The notes under the pieces are model-generated. The model was not told where the DNA came from, did not search any database, and saw only the letters and a list, made by a program, of their open reading frames with translations. A program made the translations under genes and the position numbers. From Leptolyngbya sp. FACHB-321 (GTDB lineage Bacteria > Cyanobacteriota > Cyanobacteriia > Leptolyngbyales > Leptolyngbyaceae), in assembly GCF_014695975.1 (NCBI RefSeq), contig NZ_JACJPI010000083.1, positions 298,897-362,896 on the forward strand: a stretch of 64,000 nucleotides of DNA, written 5' to 3'. Of this stretch, positions 38,492 to 46,328 are shown piece after piece; positions within the stretch are counted from its first letter, which is position 1, and every line of letters begins with the position of its first letter.

Positions 38492-39007
38492 ATGCAAAAA
38501 GACGAAAGCCATCAGTCACTTCTGCACCTTCGCCCATGGGATGATGAAAGCATCAGTCATTATCTTGGACGTTGGTATCGTCAAGAGGTGGTTAGTACCG
38601 ATTCTCATAGCCTGGGAAAAGGATTGAGGTTGGGTAAAATTCTGTGGCGATGGGAAAACTTCTACTTCAACCCGCCTCCAACTTCTCAAGAATTGCAGAA
38701 GTTAGACACATTTACGGGACTGGGAATAGAAAGGCTACTGCTGCTGTTTCCACCTGAGCATGAGCCTATTAAGCCTAGACCAGTCCGAATCTGTGCAGCT
38801 TGCTACACTGAGGCTCCTTACCATCGCATGAGTTGGCAGTATCAATCCACAGAAGGGTGCGAGCATCATCGGCTTCGCCTTCTCCCAAAATGTCCAGAAC
38901 CTAAATGTGGAGAGCCTTTTCCTCTCCCTAGCCAATTGACAGTTTTGCAGTGCAAAAAATGCGGGATGCCATACAAGACAATGGCAAAGAAGCAAAAGCC
39001 TTATTAG
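38492..39007 (+). CDS. tniQ: Short TniQ, type V-K-like
   Basis: 171 residues, the small size seen in Cas12k transposons rather than the about 400 of classical TniQ/TnsD. Start RPWDDESISHYLGRW, then GLGKGLRLGKILWRWENFYF, then two zinc-binding sets: CAACYTEAPYHRMSW with CEHHRLRLLPKC, and CGEPFPLP with CKKCGMPYK, ending KKQKPY. TniQ bridges the targeting complex and TnsC. All expected cysteines and histidines appear present. It starts 78 bp after tnsC. Confidence 0.88.
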   Translation: MQKDESHQSLLHLRPWDDESISHYLGRWYRQEVVSTDSHSLGKGLRLGKILWRWENFYFNPPPTSQELQKLDTFTGLGIERLLLLFPPEHEPIKPRPVRICAACYTEAPYHRMSWQYQSTEGCEHHRLRLLPKCPEPKCGEPFPLPSQLTVLQCKKCGMPYKTMAKKQKPY

Positions 39008-39269
39008 TTGGAATAAGGCAACAAACAAGGCTTCCTTTCAGCCAACTCGCCTGAATAACTTTTTACCTAGAGAACAAATTTTCTGGACACCCAAATTTTT
39101 TGGGGTTAGGGTGAAGCCAAGACAGGAGTGAATAGACACCTTTCCTCCCTTGACTCTTTTGAAGACCGGATGGGTACGCTGTAAAGGGATGAAGTTCGTC
39201 TGCTAGAAGCGATCGTCTCAGGGGACAAGCGCATCGCTATGCCGGAATCAGACTTAGAGAGAATTAACT

Positions 39270-42200
39270 GTGCTGCCATCCATCTTTACGACCTGCATTC
39301 CCAGAGACGAAATTCAAGCGGGCGAATTATCACTCGACCTGTTTGCTGCCAAACTCCGACTGGTGGTTGAGGGGAAAGCCCCGCAGGTTTATCAAGACCC
39401 CAAAACCTTTTTTGCCAACACCTTTCCAACCGATGGTTTGAAAACGTTAGTTTCAGAGGTCTTCGGTCGTCTAGTTGGCGTGTCAAGCGGCTCACCCATC
39501 ATTCGGCTAGAAACCAGCTTCGGTGGTGGTAAAACTCACGACGAAATCGCTTTGTGGCACATTGCGAAGCAGGGACGGCAGATTGAAGGACTGGAGCGCT
39601 TTGCGGACCTGGCACTAATTCCGGATCGCCCCATTCAGGTCGCCGCGATCGCCTGTCAAGATCTCGACCCGATCAATGGTGTCTATCATCCAGAATCGGG
39701 TATCACGACTTATACGTTGTGGGGCGAGATTGCTTACCAGATTGGCAACGTCGAGGGCTACAGCCTACTGCGAGGATCAGACGAGAAGCGTGTCAGTCCC
39801 GGTACAGTGGTGCTGGAGCGCTTAACCAAAGGGCAACCGACACTGATTGTGCTGGATGAGATTGCGCGGCATTTACGAGCGGCAAAAGCGACCACCGTAG
39901 GCAATAGCGACTTGGCAGGGCAAGTGGTGGCGTTTCTGTTTTCCTTAATGGACTTGGCAGCCAGTAGCAGCAACCTGGTCTTTGTCTATACGCTCGCTGC
40001 TTCCACCGATACTTTTGGCGAAGAAACGACAGAGATTCGCGAAGCGATGCAGTCGTCGGCACGGCAGGAACGGGTGTTAAGCCCCAGTACGGACGTTGAG
40101 ATCTACAACATCGTCAAGCAACGACTGTTTAGCAGTGTGAGTGAGCAGGCAGCGGCGAACGCTGCCAGAGAGTACCTGCATACCTATAAAGCCAGCCGCA
40201 CCGCTTTACCGGAGGGTTGCAAAGAGGCGCGGTACGCTCAAACGGTGCAAGCCAGCTATCCCTTTCATCCCGAACTCTTCACGCTACTGACGAAAAAGCT
40301 TGCCTCCATTCCTAACTTTCAACGTACCAGAGGCGCTTTACGGCTATTAGCCAGAGTCATCCGGCAGCTTTGGCGGGAGCCAACGACCTGGCTACCCATG
40401 ATTCACCCGCACCATCTGCCGATTGGGGTGGATGGCGAAGTGACGAGCGATCTAACCTCCCGGCTAGAGCGACCCCTGATGCGCTTGCCGATTCAAGCTG
40501 ACCTTTACAACCTGGATGGTCGGGAAGCCCATGCTCAATTGCAAGACCAGGAGTGGTTAGCCGCCGGAAAGCCGCCCTTCGCCACCTGGGTGGGACGCAC
40601 GATCTTCCTTCATTCCATTAATCAGGGCATTACGGCTGGCATTCGGCGACCCGAATTAAATCTGTCGCTCTTAACGCCAGGGCTAGAAAGCGGTTTCGTA
40701 GACACAGCCTTAGATCGGCTCAGTACCGTCGCCTGGTATTTGGACAATGACCCGGTCACGTCGATCGCTCGCTTCAAGGAAGAACCCTCAATCAACAAAA
40801 TTGTGGCGGAAGAGAAGGAGCAAATCGGACGCGGTGAAGCAAAAGATGATTTGCGCTCGCGCCGGGACACGATTTTTGCTGACAAATTCTTCAAGCTGAT
40901 TCCGGCTCCAGAGAGTCCGGGGGATGTGGATGATGTGGCGGACACTGTGGCGCTGTGTCTCATCGACTTTGATGAAGCAACCGTCAAGTCTTCCACGGAC
41001 GATCCGCCTGGGGTTGTAGAGCGCCTCTTCAACAACACAGGTGAATCTGGCAAGTTTCGCACCTTTCGGAACCGCCTACTGTTTCTGGTAGCGAATCGAC
41101 AAGAATTGGAACGCGCGATCGACAATGCCAGAGAGTATCGCGCGGTCAAGAATATCCTCAACTCCCCCAATCGACTGGAAGACCTGTCGGAGAGCCAGCA
41201 GAAGCAACTGAAGGACAAAGCGGGCAGCATGGATCTGAACGTGCGGGTATCGCTCACCAATGCTTACCGTCACCTGTTCTATCCGTCGAGTGATCCCGTG
41301 AAGGCGGCAAAGGGGCTGATGCACTATCCCCTTCCTGCTCAAGATTCAGGCGATGTGAAAGGCAAGAATAACCAGCAAGATGTGATTCTGAAAGCGCTGA
41401 AGGACTGCCAGAAGATCCGTCCCGAAGAGGCTCTGCCCTTTGCTCCTGCCTATGTGTTGCAAAGGGTTTGGGCGGCTGGACTCGATCACTGGACAACCAA
41501 GGCACTCCGAGAAGCGTTTGCCAAAGACCTGGGACTCAATCTGCTTCTAGACGCAGAAATCTCGAAGCTGCGGGATACCATTCGGCAAGGTTTGCAATCT
41601 GGGCTGTGGGATCTGAAGGTTGGCGAACGCCTTTTTATCAAGACGGCTGAAGGGCTGCCTGCGCTGCCAGAGACGATCGAGTTTTCTGACCGCATGGTGC
41701 TTTACCGTCATGGCATTCTGGAGCTACCGAAACCGAGGGAGGTAGAATTAAATGCCCAGGTGATGCCCAGTACGGAGGCTACGAAACCTGTGCGGGTACG
41801 TTGGCGAGCACAAGGGGCATTAACAGTCAGCTTGTATCAGGACGGTGATCTGTTAGGACAGGCGTACCGCCCCTCTGATGAATATGAGGGTGCGATCGCT
41901 CAAACGACGGTTTTTCGAGTGGTGGCAGACTACGGCAATAGTGAGACAGCACAAGCCGAAACCACGGCTAAAGTCCTGGTCTATAGCCCTGGTGGCACCA
42001 GTGGTGGTAGCCCTATGGTCGGCAATGGCACGACGCTGTTTGCTGTGAAGCCGGAGCAGTTTGACCTGGAAGGCACACCCAATAGTGTGTTTAGTGGGTT
42101 GAGCGATCGCGCCCTCGATCATAAGGTGAAAGGCATTACCGTTTTAACACTCTCGGTAAGCCAGGTCATGGATTATCGGAAACTCAGCACAGCCCTACCC

Positions 42201-42488
42201 TTGCTGGCAAAATTCCCCCTCCAGATTGACCAGACGGTAACGCTGCAAACTGGGGATCAGTTTGTGCGGTTGGAGTATCAGGGACCAGTGCGGGGGTTTC
42301 AAAGCTTCTTGAATCCAACCATTGCTTTATTGAGTAGCCCTGATGTGCAGGCGAATGTGATGCTGAAACTGGTAGTTGAGTTTGCCTCACCTGTGGAGCC
42401 AGAGGGGCAGGAAATGGGAGCGATCGCTCAAGCGCTAGGGCGGAACCCAGTCGATCGCCTAAACTTGACAGCACGAGTAACATATTAG
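39270..42488 (+). CDS. DUF499 defence ATPase
   Basis: 1072 residues from GTG 39270, where family alignment begins (SIFTTCIPRDEIQAGELSLDLFAA). P-loop in ETSFGGGKTHDEIALWH near residue 88 and Walker B in PTLIVLDEIARH, then sensor-like VFVYTLAAST. The C-terminal third is rich in helix and beta sheet with no other named domain. DUF499 proteins are large AAA+-type ATPases that recur beside DUF1156 methylases and helicases in defence islands. It heads the GC-richer core of the cassette. Mechanism unknown; DNA translocation or target sensing is inferred. Confidence 0.85.
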   Translation: MLPSIFTTCIPRDEIQAGELSLDLFAAKLRLVVEGKAPQVYQDPKTFFANTFPTDGLKTLVSEVFGRLVGVSSGSPIIRLETSFGGGKTHDEIALWHIAKQGRQIEGLERFADLALIPDRPIQVAAIACQDLDPINGVYHPESGITTYTLWGEIAYQIGNVEGYSLLRGSDEKRVSPGTVVLERLTKGQPTLIVLDEIARHLRAAKATTVGNSDLAGQVVAFLFSLMDLAASSSNLVFVYTLAASTDTFGEETTEIREAMQSSARQERVLSPSTDVEIYNIVKQRLFSSVSEQAAANAAREYLHTYKASRTALPEGCKEARYAQTVQASYPFHPELFTLLTKKLASIPNFQRTRGALRLLARVIRQLWREPTTWLPMIHPHHLPIGVDGEVTSDLTSRLERPLMRLPIQADLYNLDGREAHAQLQDQEWLAAGKPPFATWVGRTIFLHSINQGITAGIRRPELNLSLLTPGLESGFVDTALDRLSTVAWYLDNDPVTSIARFKEEPSINKIVAEEKEQIGRGEAKDDLRSRRDTIFADKFFKLIPAPESPGDVDDVADTVALCLIDFDEATVKSSTDDPPGVVERLFNNTGESGKFRTFRNRLLFLVANRQELERAIDNAREYRAVKNILNSPNRLEDLSESQQKQLKDKAGSMDLNVRVSLTNAYRHLFYPSSDPVKAAKGLMHYPLPAQDSGDVKGKNNQQDVILKALKDCQKIRPEEALPFAPAYVLQRVWAAGLDHWTTKALREAFAKDLGLNLLLDAEISKLRDTIRQGLQSGLWDLKVGERLFIKTAEGLPALPETIEFSDRMVLYRHGILELPKPREVELNAQVMPSTEATKPVRVRWRAQGALTVSLYQDGDLLGQAYRPSDEYEGAIAQTTVFRVVADYGNSETAQAETTAKVLVYSPGGTSGGSPMVGNGTTLFAVKPEQFDLEGTPNSVFSGLSDRALDHKVKGITVLTLSVSQVMDYRKLSTALPLLAKFPLQIDQTVTLQTGDQFVRLEYQGPVRGFQSFLNPTIALLSSPDVQANVMLKLVVEFASPVEPEGQEMGAIAQALGRNPVDRLNLTARVTY

Positions 42489-42536
42489 GTCTGTAGGGCA
42501 ACCGCCCTGTCCTTGTCTGTCGTGTTTCCCCGTCTT

Positions 42537-42965
42537 ATGCAGGAATTTCAGCTTCGCGTTGTCCCTACTGACAATAACAACTTCGCCCTAGAGTTGTATC
42601 AGTGTGCCTATAAGAAGGCAGGCGAAAAGAAGCGTCCAGCAGCAAAGCGGATTGGGCGGCTGAAGGGACAGGCATTAGTGCAGGCGCGACAGGCGCTTTA
42701 TGAGTGCTTGAAGGCAAATGGGTATGACCCAAAGACGTTGAGCCAGTCCCGGCAGTCTCCCTATGTACTAAGTGAAGAGTCAGGGGTGAATCTGGCACTG
42801 CTGTTTCAGACCTTGCAGCCGCTCTCGAAGCCCGATCGTATTGCCAATATTGCCTCAGGGGTAAGGGCAATGAGTAATGAGGAATCGCATTACTGGTTTG
42901 CGAAGGTGTCGAATGGCAAACGGAGTCAGGCGTTAAGAGCCATTCGGGTTTTGCTGGGAGATTGA
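42537..42965 (+). CDS. Small conserved-looking defence-cassette protein
   Basis: 142 residues from ATG 42537 (a TTG at 42513 would add eight). Not confidently named. Starts QEFQLRVVPTDNNNFALELYQ, has a strongly basic middle (YKKAGEKKRPAAKRIGRLKG) and a helical C-terminus with SHYWFAKVSNGKRSQALRAI. Same base composition as the DUF499 gene 48 bp upstream and overlapping coding potential with the next gene, so probably a core subunit. The basic face suggests nucleic acid or partner binding. Confidence 0.65.
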   Translation: MQEFQLRVVPTDNNNFALELYQCAYKKAGEKKRPAAKRIGRLKGQALVQARQALYECLKANGYDPKTLSQSRQSPYVLSEESGVNLALLFQTLQPLSKPDRIANIASGVRAMSNEESHYWFAKVSNGKRSQALRAIRVLLGD

Positions 42966-42979
42966 AGCGAGAGACTTTA

Positions 42980-44776
42980 ATGTTTATAGAAGGATTTGGT
43001 ATTGCAGGGTATAGAAGCTTTGGCAATGAACTTCAGAGAATTGGACCGCTCGAAAAATTAAATTTGATAGTAGGGCAAAACAACTCCGGCAAATCGAATA
43101 TTCTTCTATTCCTTGCTCGGCATTATCAAGTGGCGCAACAAGCGATCACTTCGACTGCTTTTAACACACCTAATTGGGCTATTGCTGCTCTAGATTACCC
43201 GCTCAAAAACAATACAGGCAAGTTAACTATTGAATTTGGCTTAAAACTTAGCTCTGCTATTTATACAAAAACTGTCTTAGAAAAGTATGGTCGTCAGATC
43301 AAATCAAGGGGGGAATATGGCGAACGTTTAGTCGAGCGTATTCTTCAGTCAAAGACTTTATCAAAAGGAACGCCCTTAGCTTGGTTTAGATATGAAGGAA
43401 TTTGGGGGGAGAAAATAGAGTTTTCATTAAATCAAACTAACGATTTACTACAGGAGAATGTGCTTTCAGATGAGGAATGGATGCACACTTGGGAAATGTT
43501 AGCCTTAACCAACGAGCAATTCTATCATCATCGTAGTATACCAATTACAGAAGAAGTTAGAAAGAAAAGGATACTTGAAGCACTAATCTTGTTAAGCCCA
43601 GCACAATTTCAAACGCCAAATGTTGTGCTGATTCCCGCAATTAGAAAAGTTGGGGATTCAAGTTCAATAGTAGAACAAGATCATAGTGGAAATGGTCTAA
43701 TCAATAGACTGGCGGAGCTACAAAATCCAGGATTTGACCAACAGCATCTAAAGGAACAGTTTGAACAGATTAACAACTTCTTACGCACTGTTACGGATAA
43801 CCCTACTGCTACTTTAGAAATTCCATATGATCGAAGTATGATTTTGGTTCACATGGATGCTAAGACTTTACCTTTAGCCTCACTTGGTACAGGAATTCAT
43901 GAAGTCGTAATTTTAGCAGCAGCGGCAACAGTTATTCAGGGACAAATTCTTTGCATCGAAGAACCAGAACTTCATCTCCATCCTCTGTTACAAAAGAAAC
44001 TTTTACGATATTTAAGTGTCAATACAAACAATCAATACTTCATAACGACCCATTCTGCTCATCTACTTGATACTCCTGGCGTAAGTATTTTTCATGTTCG
44101 ACATCAACATGGACAGTCTACAGTTGAACCTGTTTTTACATCAGTAGGCAAAGCCTTAATATGTGCAGATTTAGGTTATCGAGCTTCTGATTTACTTCAG
44201 GCAAATTGTGTGATTTGGGTAGAAGGACCATCAGATCGAATTTATCTCAGACATTGGATACAAGCTAGCAATTCCTCGTTAATTGAAGGCGTACATTATT
44301 CAATCATGTTCTACGGGGGTAGGCTGCTTAGGCACTTAACCGCGTTAGATCCTGAAATTGAAGAATTTATCTCTCTACGGAGACTGAATCGTTATATTTC
44401 TATTTTAATTGACAGCGATCGCGCTAGTTCACATAGCCCAATTAACGCCACAAAACGAAGAATCAGAGACGAGTTTAACCAAGGACCTGGATTTGCATGG
44501 ATTACCAAAGGTCGGGAAATTGAAAATTACATTGCACCAGAAGTGCTTGAGCGTGCCGTTAAGAGCATTTACCCGGAGGCTGCCAGTATGGTTGACACGC
44601 AACTATATGCTCATTGTTTATTTTTTAAGACGGTAAAGGGTGTCGTAAAAGATAGGGTAGATAAAGTCAAGGTCGCCCACGAAGTAGTGAAATATAAACC
44701 AACACTTGATGTTCTGGATCTGCAAAAGATGATTGCTAACTTAGTCAGTTTTATACATGAGGCTAACGGAGTTTGA
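42980..44776 (+). CDS. OLD-like AAA ATPase with TOPRIM nuclease domain
   Basis: 598 residues from ATG 42980 (TTG at 42962 also possible). ABC/SMC-type ATPase: Walker A VGQNNSGKSN, signature region LASLGTGIHEV, Walker B LCIEEPELHLHP, switch FITTHSAHLLD. From about 400 a TOPRIM domain: Glu in CVIWVEGPSDRIYL and the Asp pair in ISILIDSDRASS. This is overcoming-lysogenization-defect (class 1 OLD) architecture, a nuclease used in several defence systems. The gene is clearly AT-richer than the DUF499 and helicase genes, so it looks inserted into the cassette. Confidence 0.87.
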   Translation: MFIEGFGIAGYRSFGNELQRIGPLEKLNLIVGQNNSGKSNILLFLARHYQVAQQAITSTAFNTPNWAIAALDYPLKNNTGKLTIEFGLKLSSAIYTKTVLEKYGRQIKSRGEYGERLVERILQSKTLSKGTPLAWFRYEGIWGEKIEFSLNQTNDLLQENVLSDEEWMHTWEMLALTNEQFYHHRSIPITEEVRKKRILEALILLSPAQFQTPNVVLIPAIRKVGDSSSIVEQDHSGNGLINRLAELQNPGFDQQHLKEQFEQINNFLRTVTDNPTATLEIPYDRSMILVHMDAKTLPLASLGTGIHEVVILAAAATVIQGQILCIEEPELHLHPLLQKKLLRYLSVNTNNQYFITTHSAHLLDTPGVSIFHVRHQHGQSTVEPVFTSVGKALICADLGYRASDLLQANCVIWVEGPSDRIYLRHWIQASNSSLIEGVHYSIMFYGGRLLRHLTALDPEIEEFISLRRLNRYISILIDSDRASSHSPINATKRRIRDEFNQGPGFAWITKGREIENYIAPEVLERAVKSIYPEAASMVDTQLYAHCLFFKTVKGVVKDRVDKVKVAHEVVKYKPTLDVLDLQKMIANLVSFIHEANGV

Positions 44777-44934
44777 TCGCTATTCACTTAGATGCTTAAA
44801 TTTTGCAAATGCCTGAAAGAGTAGTACCGTAGAGCCTAATATTTGAGCAACCAATATAGTTTCCCCTCATTAAAGTAGACCTATGCATAGAAAACTGTGA
44901 ACTGTAGTCAGAATCCATAGTTTATTAGTTGTGA

Positions 44935-45018
44935 CGATTGCAGGCAGCTACCGTCTGTTAAAACAAACTTCGCCACTGGTTTATTTCAACAAAATGACGT
45001 ATAGGCTGCCTGCGATCG
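44935..45018. repeat. Spaced inverted repeat between convergent genes
   Basis: Arms near 44935-44955 and 44996-45018 pair imperfectly (core GCAGGCAGC with GCTGCCTGC) around a loop of about 40 bases. It sits between the OLD-like gene and the opposite-strand hydrolase-like gene and could serve as terminator or be the scar of a small mobile unit. Confidence 0.5.
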
Positions 45019-45031
45019 CCTAACCTAAGCT

Positions 45032-46150
45032 CTAGGGCATGAGGGCGTTGGTATAGAGTAACTGGGCTGTCTCTTCTTGTACAACCGAGTTTTTCCAGTA
45101 GTTGGTGTGGGCATCGCCAGGATTATCGCCTGTATCTACTTGAAACTCTTGAATGGCGCGAGCGTGATTGTAAAGCCTGCGAGTGCCAAAGCCAAGTAGA
45201 TCGTCAACATCGTAGAAGATGTTCCAGCAAACCCGATTCGGATCGGTGATGCCAATATCGGTAGCATCCAGTAACTTTTCGTTAGCGAAAGTGTCTACAA
45301 CCTTTTGGCTTCTCATAAGCAGAATCGGCAGTTGTGATGCAGTACTGGTGAGTGAACCTAAGCGCAACTCGCCTTTTTTGGCTTTCTCTCGCCAGCGCTC
45401 AAAATCTGTTTTGTCCGTTTTGGTAGCAGCTTGATCAAGGAAGCCTGGTCTGTAATCAGGGTCTCTGTTAAACAGCCCAAAGAGGAAATCGTGAGTGAGC
45501 GTAACGCCGAGGCTTTGCCCCCATAGGTGCAGCCGCACATCGGGTTCATCAAGATAGGGGTGCAGTTGACTGAGCACTTGATGATAGACCCGTTTGCGAA
45601 CACGTTCTTCGCCATCAGCAGATGCGTAATAAATCACGTCACCCAGTCCGCGTGTAACGATAGTTTCTCGGAGTCCGACAACAATATTGCGGAGAATGAG
45701 CAATGTGGGAGCATCATAGGTGATGCCTCCATAGCGGCTGCCAAGCAACTTTAGGACATAATTGTTCTCGTCAGGGACTTTACGCAGCACTTCGTGGGCA
45801 ATTTGCTTGTTGACGAAATTTTGGGCGCGGGTCAACCGCTGATCATCGTATAGCTCATCAACGGACGGTTCTGGAGCGGCAGGCAGTTCATGCAGCCACT
45901 CAACACCAATAAAGGGAAAGGTATACTCTTTGCCATCAGAGGCTGTCTGGGTAAAGTTCTCGAACAAGCTAGCCAATTTTGGTTGCTTGGCTGTCAGCTT
46001 GTTCCAAAACTCTTCATAGATAACGATTTTGCGATCGTCAAACAGTTTTCCCAGGATGCCTTGTGGCGGTTCCGGTGTGATTAAGGGGTCACGCGGCTGC
46101 TCATCGGGAACCATGCCATGAACTAAAACCAGAATATTAATCGGGGGCAT
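45032..46150 (-). CDS. Alpha/beta-hydrolase-like protein in the defence cassette
   Basis: 372 residues from ATG 46150, with GGAG seven bases upstream; an open frame to 46291 is rejected. The start PPINILVLVHGMVPDE carries the oxyanion-type HG motif, and LHLWGQSLGVTLTHDFL near residue 220 carries a GxSxG nucleophile elbow, so a lipase/esterase-like fold is likely. The catalytic Asp and His cannot be assigned by eye. It is transcribed opposite to the rest of the cassette and shares a 178-bp divergent promoter with the DUF1156 methylase. It could be a lipid-attacking effector or cargo unrelated to defence. Confidence 0.65.
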   Translation of the reverse strand: MPPINILVLVHGMVPDEQPRDPLITPEPPQGILGKLFDDRKIVIYEEFWNKLTAKQPKLASLFENFTQTASDGKEYTFPFIGVEWLHELPAAPEPSVDELYDDQRLTRAQNFVNKQIAHEVLRKVPDENNYVLKLLGSRYGGITYDAPTLLILRNIVVGLRETIVTRGLGDVIYYASADGEERVRKRVYHQVLSQLHPYLDEPDVRLHLWGQSLGVTLTHDFLFGLFNRDPDYRPGFLDQAATKTDKTDFERWREKAKKGELRLGSLTSTASQLPILLMRSQKVVDTFANEKLLDATDIGITDPNRVCWNIFYDVDDLLGFGTRRLYNHARAIQEFQVDTGDNPGDAHTNYWKNSVVQEETAQLLYTNALMP

Positions 46151-46328
46151 CGCTATCTCCTTGATAAAGGCTTGTAACAGGCTACACAAGCGAACTAACT
46201 TTTCAGGAAACGGATACAGAAGTTTATTTCCTACAAGGCGAATATTGCTGCTAGTCATCTCTGGCGGGACACTGCCTACAAAAAAGGGCAAACTGACAGA
46301 GAGCTTTTTATTTCAGCGTCCTTGCCCC

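Larger units (their letters stand above)
35245..39007 (+). mobile_element. Tn7-like (type V-K-related) transposition module, right end unknown
   Basis: Contains tnsB, tnsC and a short tniQ in the order of Cas12k-associated transposons. No cas12k, tracrRNA or CRISPR array lies downstream within this window; defence genes follow instead from 39270 after a 262-bp gap. The right boundary could lie shortly after tniQ or far beyond, with the defence genes as cargo. Confidence 0.6.

Noticed and set aside
39150..39269. Short open stretch before the DUF499 gene (reads RDEVRLLEAIVSGDKRIAMP)
   Set aside because: Preceded by a stop, runs out of frame into the DUF499 gene, and no family could be assigned.
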